From NCBI GenBank assembly GCA_913778495.1, contig CAJYVD010000013.1, forward strand, positions 248,001 through 312,000: DNA of 64,000 nt, read 5' to 3'. The notes under the pieces are model-generated. The model saw only the letters and a program-made list of their open reading frames with translations, was not told the origin of the DNA and made no database searches. Every line of letters begins with the position of its first letter. Positions within the stretch are counted from its first letter, which is position 1. Positions 27,683-36,019 of the stretch are shown here, piece after piece. The position numbers and the translations under genes were made by a program. This stretch comes from an uncultured Pantoea sp. Its GTDB lineage: Bacteria > Pseudomonadota > Gammaproteobacteria > Enterobacterales > Enterobacteriaceae.

Positions 27683-28780
27683 ATGCGCAAGACTACCCGC
27701 TTTAAATTTAACGCCTATATGTCCCGCGTCGCCGAGCTGAACGGCGTGGAAACCGAGGACATGAACAAGAAATTCAGCGTCGAGCCATCAGTTGCTCAGA
27801 AGCTGATGACCCGCGTGCAGGAGTCATCCGCGTTTCTGACCCGCATCAACATCGTGCCGGTGCCGGACATGAAGGGCGAAAAAATCGGCGTCGGCGTGTC
27901 CGGCTCGATTGCCAGCACCACCGACACGGCGGGCGGCGACGAGCGCGAGACCGCCGACTTTGCCGCACTCGACAGCCAGGGCTACGAGTGCGCGCAGGTC
28001 AACTTCGATTTCCACATCCGCTACAACACCCTCGACCTGTGGGCGCGCTACGACGACTTCCAGACCCGCCTGCGCGACGCCATCATTCAACGGCAGGCGC
28101 TGGACCGCATCATGATCGGCTTTAACGGCACGCACCGCGCCAAAACCTCAGACCGCGCAAAAAATCCGATGCTGCAGGACGTGGCCGTGGGCTGGCTGCA
28201 GAAGTACCGCGACGAAGCGCCCGCCCGCGTGATGAGCAATATTACCGCGAAGGACGGCTCGGTTGTCTCTGACACCATCCGCGTGGGCAAAGGCGGCGAC
28301 TACGCCAACCTTGACGCGCTGGTAATGGACGCGACCAACAGCCTGATTGAGCCGTGGTATCAGGAGGACCCGGAGCTGGTTGTCATCGTGGGCCGTCAGC
28401 TGCTGGCGGACAAATACTTCCCGATTGTGAATCAGAGCCAGGCCAACACCGAGCAGCTGGCCGCCGACGTGATTATCAGCCAGAAGCGCATCGGCAACCT
28501 GCCTGCGGTGCGCGTGCCGTACTTTCCGGCCAACGCCATGATGATCACCCGCACGGATAACCTGTCGATTTACTGGCAGGAAGGCACGCAGCGCCGCCAC
28601 ATCGAAGAAGTGCCGAAGCGCGACCGCATCGAAAACTACGAGTCTGCCAACGAGGACTACGTGGTGGAGGACTACGCGGCGGGCTGCGTGATCGAGAACA
28701 TCACGCTCGGTGATTTCAGCGCGCCTGCGGCGGCAAACAGTGCCGCTGAAACCCCTGCAGAAATCCCGGCAGAGGAGTAA
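27683..28780 (+). CDS. Major capsid protein GpN
   Basis: A 365-residue HK97-fold capsid protein of the P2 family. It starts MRKTTRFKFNAYMSRVAELNGVE and contains VSGSIASTTDTAGGDERE, NFDFHIRYNTLDLWARYDDF and the typical DYVVEDYAAGCVIENI near the end. The tail is a short Ala/Pro/Glu-rich extension. In P2 the O protease removes about 31 N-terminal residues. GGAAAG precedes the start. Confidence 0.95.
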   Translation: MRKTTRFKFNAYMSRVAELNGVETEDMNKKFSVEPSVAQKLMTRVQESSAFLTRINIVPVPDMKGEKIGVGVSGSIASTTDTAGGDERETADFAALDSQGYECAQVNFDFHIRYNTLDLWARYDDFQTRLRDAIIQRQALDRIMIGFNGTHRAKTSDRAKNPMLQDVAVGWLQKYRDEAPARVMSNITAKDGSVVSDTIRVGKGGDYANLDALVMDATNSLIEPWYQEDPELVVIVGRQLLADKYFPIVNQSQANTEQLAADVIISQKRIGNLPAVRVPYFPANAMMITRTDNLSIYWQEGTQRRHIEEVPKRDRIENYESANEDYVVEDYAAGCVIENITLGDFSAPAAANSAAETPAEIPAEE

Positions 28781-28783
28781 CGC

Positions 28784-29446
28784 ATGCTAAGCCCCGCCCG
28801 CCGTCACCGGATGCGCGTCCAGGCCGAAACCGAGCAGCAGCGGGAGGCAAACCCGCTGCGCCACGCCACCGGCTATGAGCAGATGCTCGTGAAACTCAAC
28901 GAGGACAAGCGCCGCCTGAAAAAAGTCCACTCGGTAGAGCGCAAGGCAGAGCTGAAACGCCGGATGCTGCCGGAGTATCTGCCGTGGATTGCAGGCGTGA
29001 TGAAAAGCGGGCGCGGCGCGCAGGATGCCGTGGTGATGACCGTCATGATCTGGCGACTGGACACCGGCGACGTGGACGGGGCGCTTGAAATCGCCCGTTA
29101 CGCGCTGACGCACGGTCTGGTGCCGCCTGACGGATTCAGACGCGACAGCCTGCCCTACCTGCTGGCCGAAGAAGTGGCCAGCGCCGCCGCGCGCGCCTGG
29201 ACGGCAAAAGAGGCGGTCGATATTGCACCGCTGCTTGAAACCCTCCGGCTGACCGAAAGCGAAGACATGCCCGATCAGGTGCGCGCCAAGCTGCACAAAA
29301 TCATCGGGTATGTGTACCGCGACGCGGGCGGGGCTCATGAGGCCATGCATCACCTGAAACGCGCGCTGCAGCTGCACGACCGCTGCGGCGTTATCAAGGA
29401 TATAGAGCGGCTGGCAACGGCGATGAAAAAGCAGGCCAGCCGCTGA
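28784..29446 (+). CDS. Terminase small subunit GpM
   Basis: A 220-residue P2 M homologue that recognises cos and works with GpP. It starts MLSPARRHRMRVQAE. The family core is present: RKAELKRRMLPEYLPWIAGVMKSGRGAQD, MTVMIWRLDTGDVDGALEIARYAL and LPYLLAEEVASAA. It begins three bases after N. Confidence 0.93.
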   Translation: MLSPARRHRMRVQAETEQQREANPLRHATGYEQMLVKLNEDKRRLKKVHSVERKAELKRRMLPEYLPWIAGVMKSGRGAQDAVVMTVMIWRLDTGDVDGALEIARYALTHGLVPPDGFRRDSLPYLLAEEVASAAARAWTAKEAVDIAPLLETLRLTESEDMPDQVRAKLHKIIGYVYRDAGGAHEAMHHLKRALQLHDRCGVIKDIERLATAMKKQASR

Positions 29447-29536
29447 CCGGACGCGACCCCGCGCAGGGCGGCAGGACGGCAATGCACGCTCAGTGACTGC
29501 GCCGTCCTCCACCGCCCACCTATTTAAGGGCCAACT

Positions 29537-30004
29537 ATGAGCACGCTGGTAATAGCAGCACAGCGACCGGCAGACGCTGCCGAGCCGCCCGTTAAAAACA
29601 CCTTTTTCTGGCCTGATATCGATCTGCAGCAGCTGAGGGAGACGCTGCGCTATGAGGGAACCGTTACCGCGCCGCGCCTGCGGCAGGCGGTGCTGAGCGC
29701 TGTCGCGGAAGTGAACGCCGAGCTGTACGAGTGGCGCGCCGAGAAAATGGCGGCGGGCTATGCAACGCTCGCCGACGTGCCGGCGGAAACGCTCGACGGC
29801 GTGAGCGAGAAAGTGACGTATTACGCAGCCGCCGTCGGGGCCGCCACCGCCGCCACCGTAGCGGAAAAGTACCGGGGCTACGACGCCAGCGGCTCGAAAA
29901 AAACGGACAGCGTCGAGGCCAGCGCCGACGAGTACTGGCGTGACGCACGTTTCAGCATCAGCCGCATCGCCGGACGTCCCGGCTGCATCGTGAGCCTGCT
30001 GTGA
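29537..30004 (+). CDS. Head completion protein GpL
   Basis: A 155-residue P2 L homologue that closes the filled head. It contains FFWPDIDLQQLRETLRYEGTVT and the end DEYWRDARFSISRIAGRPGCIVSLL, which is well conserved. AAGGGCC precedes the start. The stop overlaps the start of X (TGATG). Confidence 0.92.
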   Translation: MSTLVIAAQRPADAAEPPVKNTFFWPDIDLQQLRETLRYEGTVTAPRLRQAVLSAVAEVNAELYEWRAEKMAAGYATLADVPAETLDGVSEKVTYYAAAVGAATAATVAEKYRGYDASGSKKTDSVEASADEYWRDARFSISRIAGRPGCIVSLL

Positions 30005-30207
30005 TGCGGGTTTACGCGCTGCAGGGCGACACCGTGGACGACATCTGCTTTCGCCACTACGGGCGCACCGCTCAGGTCACGGAAAGGGTTTACGCGGCAA
30101 ACAGCGGCCTCGCGGACGTCGGGCCGGTGCTGCCGCACGGCTGGCCGGTAGACCTGCCCGACCTGCCGGACGTACCCACGGGCGAAACCGTTAATCTCTG
30201 GGACTAA
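30004..30207 (+). CDS. Tail protein GpX
   Basis: A 67-residue P2 X homologue with a LysM-like fold (MRVYALQGDTVDDICFRHYG...LPHGWPVDLPDL...ETVNLW). ATG 30004 fits the P2 X start. It is a minor tail protein needed for tail assembly. Confidence 0.92.
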   Translation: MRVYALQGDTVDDICFRHYGRTAQVTERVYAANSGLADVGPVLPHGWPVDLPDLPDVPTGETVNLWD

Positions 30208-30209
30208 TC

Positions 30210-30428
30210 ATGATCACAACAGAGCGCATCAGCGCCTTTATCACCTACGCCATTGCGGTCGTGATGGGCTGGCTCGGCCGGTGGGATTTGCAGGACGTGG
30301 CGACGCTGCTCGGCATGGCGCTCGGCGTTGGCATGTTTCTGGTGAGCTGGTACTACCGCCGTAAAACCTATCTGCTCTTTGAGCGCGGCCGAATCAGCCG
30401 GGGGGACTATGAATCTGCAAACCGTTAA
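30210..30428 (+). CDS. Holin
   Basis: A 72-residue class II holin with two membrane helices (SAFITYAIAVVMGWLG and VATLLGMALGVGMFLVSWYY), followed by a basic tail (YRRKTYLLFERGRISRGDYESANR). This is the common holin between X and the endolysin in enterobacterial P2-like phages. It makes the membrane lesions that set lysis time. The 3' end overlaps the endolysin gene by 20 bases. Confidence 0.85.
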   Translation: MITTERISAFITYAIAVVMGWLGRWDLQDVATLLGMALGVGMFLVSWYYRRKTYLLFERGRISRGDYESANR

Positions 30429-30921
30429 GCGCTGCACGGTGGGCGTGGTGCTGGCGCTGGCCGCCACGCTGCCGGGCTTTTCTCAGCTGCACACCTCGGT
30501 GGAGGGGCTGAAACTCATTGCGGATTATGAGGGCTGTCGCCTGAGCCCGTACCGGTGCGATGCGGGCAGGTGGACGGACGGCATCGGGAACACCACCGGC
30601 GTGGTGCCGGGCAAAACCATCACCGAGCGGCAGGCGGCGGGCGCCTTTATCGCCAACGTCCTGCGCACTGAGCGCGCGCTGGCCCGGTGCGTTTTCGTGC
30701 AGGTGCCGCAGAAAGTCTATGACGCGCTGGTGTCGTTTGCCTTCAACGTCGGCACCGGCAACGCCTGCGGCTCTACGCTGGTGAAGTTACTGAACAGCAG
30801 TCGCTGGCGCGACGCCTGCCTGCAGCTGCCGCGCTGGGTGTACGTGAACGGCGTGTTTAATCAGGGACTGGACAACCGGCGCGGGCGCGAGCTCGCATGG
30901 TGTCTGCGGGGCGCGCAATGA
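30409..30921 (+). CDS. SAR endolysin (GH24 lysozyme)
   Basis: A 170-residue glycoside hydrolase 24 muramidase. ATG 30409 is preceded by GGGGGA. The N-terminal weakly hydrophobic helix (VGVVLALAATLPGFSQL) is a signal-anchor-release element, so secretion is Sec-dependent and release triggers activity. The catalytic triad is E-x8-C-x5-T in YEGCRLSPYRCDAGRWT, with Cys in place of the Asp of T4 lysozyme, as in P21-type enzymes. Other motifs are DALVSFAFNVG and GLDNRRGRELAWC. Confidence 0.9.
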   Translation: MNLQTVKRCTVGVVLALAATLPGFSQLHTSVEGLKLIADYEGCRLSPYRCDAGRWTDGIGNTTGVVPGKTITERQAAGAFIANVLRTERALARCVFVQVPQKVYDALVSFAFNVGTGNACGSTLVKLLNSSRWRDACLQLPRWVYVNGVFNQGLDNRRGRELAWCLRGAQ

Positions 30922-31367
30922 GCCGCATCCTGACGGCCCTGCTTGCCGCCGCGCTGCTGGCGCTGACGCTGACTGGCTGGCGCTGGTCGGTCGCCAGCGA
31001 TGCGCTCGCGGGCGCGCAGAAGATAATCGGCACGCTGTCGGCGGGCATTGAGAGCCGTGACCGGGCGATACGCCGCCTTAACACTGAAATCCTGCAGGGC
31101 AGCAGGCGCGAAGCCGCGCTGCGGCAGATGCAGGGCCGCGCCAGCGCGCTGGCCCTGACCCGTGAGGCCCAGATACAGAGGGAAACCGATGCTAACCCGA
31201 CTTTGCGCGAGTGGTCTGCTGCAGCTCTGCCTGCTGACGTTATCCGGCTGCACAGCCGTCCCGCCTTCGCCAATGCCAGAGATTATCTGGACTGGCTGTC
31301 CGCGCGTGACAAGCTGCCCGGTGCCGGGCAACAGCCTCAGCACGCGGGGCGATCTGGCGGCGGATAA
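30918..31367 (+). CDS. i-spanin LysB (Rz-like)
   Basis: A 149-residue protein with an N-terminal membrane anchor (ILTALLAAALLALTLTGW) and a long periplasmic coiled coil (GTLSAGIESRDRAIRRLNTEILQGSRREAALRQM). It ends with NARDYLDWLSARDKLPG, as in P2 LysB. It starts inside the endolysin stop (ATGA). Spanins fuse inner and outer membranes at the last step of lysis. Confidence 0.85.
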   Translation: MSRILTALLAAALLALTLTGWRWSVASDALAGAQKIIGTLSAGIESRDRAIRRLNTEILQGSRREAALRQMQGRASALALTREAQIQRETDANPTLREWSAAALPADVIRLHSRPAFANARDYLDWLSARDKLPGAGQQPQHAGRSGGG

Positions 31368-31509
31368 CCGCCAGCTTGAGGCAGCGCTTGCCGCCTGCGG
31401 CCTGCAGGTGGAAATCATCAAAGAATGCCAGGAGCAACACGATGCTGAAACCGCAACAACTTCGACAGGTGCTGACCGCCAGCGTGCCGCTGTTGCAGCG
31501 CAACCCTGA
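31189..31509 (+). CDS. o-spanin LysC (Rz1-like lipoprotein), nested in lysB
   Basis: A 106-residue product in another frame inside and beyond lysB, from ATG 31189 with AGAGGG upstream. The signal peptide ends in the lipobox LSGC. The mature part has the Pro-rich start PPSPMPEIIWTGCPRVTSCPVPG and GDLAADNRQLEAALAACGLQVEII, matching P2 LysC. It is the outer-membrane half of the spanin pair. It overlaps the start of R in another frame. Confidence 0.85.
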   Translation: MLTRLCASGLLQLCLLTLSGCTAVPPSPMPEIIWTGCPRVTSCPVPGNSLSTRGDLAADNRQLEAALAACGLQVEIIKECQEQHDAETATTSTGADRQRAAVAAQP

Positions 31510-31909
31510 CAGCCTGAACGTGTTTATTGACAGCGGACGCATCGTCTCAACGCTCGCCAGCTCGCTGTCGTTTGAATACCAGTACCGGCTGAACATGGTG
31601 ATCACCGACTACACGGACGATATCGACCTGCTGGTCGTGCCGATGCTTGAATGGCTGCGCGTCAATGAGCCCGACGTGATGGCGACAAAAGAGAAGCGGC
31701 GGGACGGCTTCATGTTCAAGGCCGATGTTATAAGCGACACCGCCTGCGATATCAGTATCGATCTGCAGCTGAGCGAGCGCGTAATTGTGAAACGCGTGGG
31801 GGCGGCGCTGCACGTTGAGCACGTCGGCGAAAACCCGCTGCCGGAGGATGACAGCAGGCCGCTGCAGCTGTACGCGCATGGCAGGCTTGTCAGCGAGTAC
31901 ACATCATGA
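31442..31909 (+). CDS. Tail completion protein GpR
   Basis: A 155-residue P2 R homologue of equal length. The core LKPQQLRQVLTASVPLLQRNPDSLNVFIDSG and WLRVNEPDVMATKEKRRDGFMFKADV is typical. It is needed for the tail terminator and for head joining. AGGAGC lies upstream of ATG 31442. The stop overlaps S by four bases. Confidence 0.92.
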   Translation: MLKPQQLRQVLTASVPLLQRNPDSLNVFIDSGRIVSTLASSLSFEYQYRLNMVITDYTDDIDLLVVPMLEWLRVNEPDVMATKEKRRDGFMFKADVISDTACDISIDLQLSERVIVKRVGAALHVEHVGENPLPEDDSRPLQLYAHGRLVSEYTS

Positions 31910-32349
31910 GCGACCTGCAGGCCCTGAATGACCGGCTTAATGCGCTGATTGGCAACCTGTCACCCTCTGCACGAAAAGAGATGGCGCGCAACATCGCGCG
32001 CAAGCTGCGCGCCAGCCAGCAGCAGAACATCAAACGCCAGCAGGCACCGAACGGCACGCCGTTTAAACCGCGCAAGGCGCAGCCCGTGCGCGGCAAAAAG
32101 GGCCGGATAAAACGCGAGATGTTCGCAAAGCTGCGCACGGCTAAATACATGAAAGCACAGGCCACGGCGGATGAAGCTGTGATCGCCTTCACCGGGCGCG
32201 TGCAGCGCATGGCGCGGGTGCATCACTATGGTCTACGTGACCGGCCTTCACGGGGCGGCAAAGAAGTGCAGTATGAGGCCCGCCCTCTACTAGGTATGTC
32301 TGACGCTGATTTTGAGTTTATCGGGCAATACATAACTGCACACCTTTGA
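31906..32349 (+). CDS. Tail completion protein GpS
   Basis: A 147-residue P2 S-type virion morphogenesis protein. It is a basic protein with ARKEMARNIARKLRASQQQNIKRQQAPNGTPF and AFTGRVQRMARVHHYGLRDRPSRGGKEVQYEARPLLG. The last gene of the first late operon, it is followed five bases later by the stop of an oppositely transcribed cargo gene. Confidence 0.93.
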   Translation: MSDLQALNDRLNALIGNLSPSARKEMARNIARKLRASQQQNIKRQQAPNGTPFKPRKAQPVRGKKGRIKREMFAKLRTAKYMKAQATADEAVIAFTGRVQRMARVHHYGLRDRPSRGGKEVQYEARPLLGMSDADFEFIGQYITAHL

Positions 32350-32354
32350 TTAAG

Positions 32355-33479
32355 TTACTTTGCTTTGGCTTTTACTGCATTTATCAAAGAAACTATTTGT
32401 TCAAGTCCATCAAAGGTCGAAGGTATTTTTTCTTCAGAAGACATTATGTTTGAGAAGATTATGTCTTCGAATTTATCAAGCAAGTTGCTATCTTTGCTTT
32501 TTATGCTGCTACTATAATCAGCATAATTTTGGATGAACTGGCAGAGGCTTTTCCTTAAATCTATCTGCATTATTTGCGCTCGTATTGAATTGAAGTTAAT
32601 CAAACTTACTCTGAAGTAGTAAATAAATATAATGACCAATGATGCGGCTGGAATAACTGAAAGGTAATCAGTAAGCTCTTTTTTTATTTCAGTGGCGCTA
32701 TAAAATAAAATTATTTCACTAAAAATAATGGCGGGAATTAACAAGCCCAGCCCAACAATAAGCAACCTTGCCCAAAATAGCTGCCTTGATTTTATTTCGC
32801 CTAATAATTCAAAGCCATGGTACAACCCAACGAAATTAAATGCATTTTTCTGATTGACTAAAGTATCTTGTAGTTGATTGACTCGATTTTCAGCATCTTC
32901 TAAATCTTTTTTCCATTGTAGCTGAACATCTTGCATTTCTTGCTTTTGACTATCAATCGTTGCTTCCCATTTGATATGGGATTGCTCGATTGATTGCTTG
33001 AACTCACCAGTTTTTTTTATGTCCGAGAGTTCTTCACTATTCATTAGATGCCTCAGGATAGATATATGCATTTCAAACAGAGCATAATCAACTTGGCGAG
33101 AGGCGCGCTCTGAAAAGAATTTCAAATTTTCTCGGCTAAAATCCTTTAACTCGTTGAAAGTTAATTCGTCATCAAGATAAGGGTGATTGATATGTTCCTC
33201 TACAACAAAACGGAGCACAATTGAATATAACTCATCTAAGCTTTCTTTGCTCATATCAGCTTCATTAATTCTGGTGTTGAATGAATGTGATATGAATTTC
33301 TTATTGAAAGGCGTTCTTTCATCCCAGGAAATTGCATCCGAAGCCATCTCCTGTAACACCCAAGCTATATAGCCATTTCTTTTTTCTTCAAAATTTCCTG
33401 ATGTAGGTTGCTTTTTGATTACTTTTAAATAGACAGAAATTGAATCTTTGAATTTTTTATCATTAAAAAACTCTTGCAT
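32355..33479 (-). CDS. Coiled-coil, two-helix membrane protein, phage cargo
   Basis: A 374-residue protein of no family I recognise. The N-terminal 150 residues are soluble and helical. Residues about 165-212 form a coiled coil (KQEMQDVQLQWKKDLEDAENRV). Two membrane helices follow (about 238-260 and 271-289) and a helical cytoplasmic tail ends the protein. GGGGA precedes ATG 33479. The gene is AT-rich and opposes the late genes, so it is probably expressed in the lysogen. It sits between S and V, where P2 has the variable orf30. The soluble sensor plus membrane effector layout recalls abortive-infection proteins. The function is inference. Confidence 0.75.
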   Translation of the reverse strand: MQEFFNDKKFKDSISVYLKVIKKQPTSGNFEEKRNGYIAWVLQEMASDAISWDERTPFNKKFISHSFNTRINEADMSKESLDELYSIVLRFVVEEHINHPYLDDELTFNELKDFSRENLKFFSERASRQVDYALFEMHISILRHLMNSEELSDIKKTGEFKQSIEQSHIKWEATIDSQKQEMQDVQLQWKKDLEDAENRVNQLQDTLVNQKNAFNFVGLYHGFELLGEIKSRQLFWARLLIVGLGLLIPAIIFSEIILFYSATEIKKELTDYLSVIPAASLVIIFIYYFRVSLINFNSIRAQIMQIDLRKSLCQFIQNYADYSSSIKSKDSNLLDKFEDIIFSNIMSSEEKIPSTFDGLEQIVSLINAVKAKAK

Positions 33480-33567
33480 AGTTATTCCCCAGCTTGTTCT
33501 TGTGCGTTCATCTGTAGATAAACAACGTCACGTTGTCGAAAAAATTGAAGAGGTAGATTATGCATTC

Positions 33568-34158
33568 ATGAATGAACAAATCACAGAAATTCAGCGCCTA
33601 CTGCGCAACCTGATCCGCACTGGCACCATTGCCGCCGTCAATCTTGACAGTGGGCAGTGCCGGGTGGACACGGGAAACAACACTACTGGCTGGCTGCACT
33701 GGCTCACCGCCCGCGCGGGTAACACACGCTCATGGAATGCACCGTCGGTGGGCGAGCAGGTGCTTATCTTTTGCCTCGGCGGCGAGCTCGACACCGGCTT
33801 TGTGCTGCCGGGCATTTTCTCCGATGCCAATCCGGCGCCGTCCGCCTCAGCCGACGCGCTGCACTGGTCATTCCCCGACGGGGCGGTAGTTGAGTACGAA
33901 CCGGCAAGCGGCGCGCTGAAAGCGACTGGCATCCAGACCGCCACCATTGAGGCGGCAGTTAAAATCCTGCTGAGTACGCCAGAGGTTGAGTGTTCGGGGC
34001 ACCTGAAAGCGAAAACGTTCGAGTTTACCGAGGGCGGGAAGATTACCGGCGGTGTTGAACAGCGCAGCGGTGATTTCAGCTCCAACGGCGTGGTGCTGAG
34101 CGACCACACGCACGGCGGCGTGCAGCGTGGCGGCAGCAGAACGGACGGCCCGCAATGA
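33568..34158 (+). CDS. Baseplate spike protein GpV
   Basis: A 196-residue P2 V homologue, the trimeric membrane-piercing spike. It starts MNEQITEIQRLLRNLIRTGTI, with an OB-fold start (VNLDSGQCRVDTGNNTTGWLHWL) and a beta-helix end with the iron-binding HTHGGV. ATG 33568 is chosen because similarity to P2 V starts there. In-frame sequence back to 33448 is the remnant frame through the cargo junction. Confidence 0.92.
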   Translation: MNEQITEIQRLLRNLIRTGTIAAVNLDSGQCRVDTGNNTTGWLHWLTARAGNTRSWNAPSVGEQVLIFCLGGELDTGFVLPGIFSDANPAPSASADALHWSFPDGAVVEYEPASGALKATGIQTATIEAAVKILLSTPEVECSGHLKAKTFEFTEGGKITGGVEQRSGDFSSNGVVLSDHTHGGVQRGGSRTDGPQ

Positions 34159-34505
34159 CCACCGCAAAATACACCGGCATGAGCCGCGAAAATGGCGGCG
34201 CGCTTGACGACCTCGATCATATCCGCCAGTCAATCCGCGATATTCTCACCACGCCCCTGGGCTCACGGGTGATGCGACGCCACTATGGTTCGCTGCTCTC
34301 CGCGCTGATCGACCAGCCGCAAAACGAGGCGCTACGCCTGCAGATCATGTCGGCCTGCTATGTGGCCATCCTGCAGTGGGAGCCGCGCGTCACACTGACC
34401 GCCATTAACTTTTCGTCAGACTTTAATGGCGCCATGGTTGTTGAGCTGACCGGCACCCGCGCCGACAGCGCACAGTCCCTTTCCTTAACCGTCCCTGTGA
34501 GCTGA
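34155..34505 (+). CDS. Baseplate protein GpW
   Basis: A 116-residue gp25-like wedge protein of P2 W type (DLDHIRQSIRDILTTPLGSRVMRRHYGSLLSALIDQP). Length equals P2 W. The start overlaps the V stop by four bases, and J follows after four bases. Confidence 0.94.
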   Translation: MTTAKYTGMSRENGGALDDLDHIRQSIRDILTTPLGSRVMRRHYGSLLSALIDQPQNEALRLQIMSACYVAILQWEPRVTLTAINFSSDFNGAMVVELTGTRADSAQSLSLTVPVS

Positions 34506-34509
34506 AAAC

Positions 34510-35418
34510 ATGGCAACCATTGACCTGAGCCAGCTGCCCGCGCCTGACGTGGTGGAAACGCTGGACTACGAAACGCTGCTGGCCGAGCGCAAGGCCACGC
34601 TGATTTCGCTTTACCCGCCTGAGCAGCAGGCGGCCATCGCGCGCACGCTGTCGCTGGAGTCCGAGCCCCTCGTCAAGCTGCTGCAGGAGAACGCCTACCG
34701 CGAGGTGATACTGCGCCAGCGCATCAACGAGGCGGCGCAGGCGGTCATGGTGGCCTACGCGCTGGACAGCGACCTCGACCAGCTCGGCGCCAACAACGGC
34801 GTGCAGCGCCTGACCATTACGCCCGCAGACGACGCGGCACTGCCACCGGTGGCGGCGGTGATGGAGGGCGACGATGATTATCGCGCCCGTATCGCCGCTG
34901 CCTTTGAGGGGCTGAGCGTGGCCGGGCCGACCGGCGCGTATGAATACCACGCCCGCAGCGCCGACGGGCGCGTGGCGGACGCCTCCGCCATCAGCCCGTC
35001 GCCCGCCGTGGTCACTGTAACGGTGCTGGCGCGCGACGGGGACGGCACCGCCCCGGCGGATTTGCTCGCGGCCATAGAGAAATCCCTCAACGGCGAGGAC
35101 GTGCGACCCGTCGCCGACCGCGTCAGAGTGCAGTCGGCCAGAATCGTCCCCTACCACATTGATGCTGAGCTTTATGTCTATCCGGGGCCGGAGGCAGAGC
35201 CCATCCGCGCGGCCTCTGAGGCGCGGCTCATCGCCTACGTGAACACGCAGAAGCGGCTGGGGCGGGATATCCGGCTTTCCGCGCTGTACGCCGCGCTGCA
35301 CGTTGAGGGCGTGCAGCGTGTGGACCTGCTTGCGCCGCTGGCCGACGTGGTGCTGGACAAAACGCAGGCCGCGTGGTGCACCGGCTACAGCCTGACCGTG
35401 GGGGGCTCGGATGAGTGA
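34510..35418 (+). CDS. Baseplate assembly protein GpJ
   Basis: A 302-residue P2 J homologue (DLSQLPAPDVVETLDYETLLAERKATLISLYP...VMVAYALDSDLDQLGANNGVQRL...YRARIAAAFEGLSVAGPTGAYEYHARSADGRV). It forms the upper edge of the baseplate wedge. The 3' end overlaps I by eight bases. Confidence 0.94.
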   Translation: MATIDLSQLPAPDVVETLDYETLLAERKATLISLYPPEQQAAIARTLSLESEPLVKLLQENAYREVILRQRINEAAQAVMVAYALDSDLDQLGANNGVQRLTITPADDAALPPVAAVMEGDDDYRARIAAAFEGLSVAGPTGAYEYHARSADGRVADASAISPSPAVVTVTVLARDGDGTAPADLLAAIEKSLNGEDVRPVADRVRVQSARIVPYHIDAELYVYPGPEAEPIRAASEARLIAYVNTQKRLGRDIRLSALYAALHVEGVQRVDLLAPLADVVLDKTQAAWCTGYSLTVGGSDE

Positions 35419-36019
35419 TCGTCTGCTGCCCACGGGCTCGTCGCCGCTGGAGGTGGCCGCCGCTGAGGCGCTGGCCTCCATTGGTGGCCTGTCCGTGCCG
35501 CTGCGCCAGCTGTGGAACCCGTACACCTGCCCGCCCGTGCTGCTGCCGTATCTGGCGTGGGCGTGGTCGGTTGACCGCTGGGACACCGGCTGGCCGGAGT
35601 CCACCAAACGCGCCGTGGTAGCAGCCTCCCGCGCGGTGCATCAGCGCAAAGGCACCGTCGGCGCCATCCGCCGCGTGGTGGAGCCGCTGGGCTACCTCAT
35701 CCGCATCGTTGAGTGGTGGAAAACCGGCGACGCGCCCGGCACCTTCCGGCTTGACGTGGGCGTACTGGATACCGGCATCACGGAGGAGATGTACAACGAG
35801 CTTGAGCGCCTGATAGCCGACGCGAAGCCCTGCAGCCGCCACCTCATCGGGCTGTCGATTAACCTCGACGCCAGCGGCGTTATCCCGGTGGCCGCCGCCT
35901 GCTACAGCGGCGACGAGCTGACCGTTTACCCCTACACCCCTGAGCTTATCAGCACCGGCGGCCCGCTTTATTCCGGCGCGGCGGTGCATCTTATCGATCG
36001 GATGGAAGTGAGCGCATGA
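35411..36019 (+). CDS. Tail protein GpI
   Basis: A 202-residue P2 I homologue that joins wedge and fibre. The core LWNPYTCPPVLLPYLAWAWSVDRWDTGWPESTKRAVVAASRAVHQRKGT is typical. The C-terminal extension (AACYSGDELTVYPYTPELI) makes it longer than P2 I (176 residues). The stop overlaps H by four bases. Confidence 0.93.
   Translation: MSDRLLPTGSSPLEVAAAEALASIGGLSVPLRQLWNPYTCPPVLLPYLAWAWSVDRWDTGWPESTKRAVVAASRAVHQRKGTVGAIRRVVEPLGYLIRIVEWWKTGDAPGTFRLDVGVLDTGITEEMYNELERLIADAKPCSRHLIGLSINLDASGVIPVAAACYSGDELTVYPYTPELISTGGPLYSGAAVHLIDRMEVSA

Noticed and set aside
34423-35607. Open frame of 394 codons opposite gene J
   Set aside because: Antisense shadow of a GC-rich gene. The J protein on the plus strand is a clear P2 homologue of full length.
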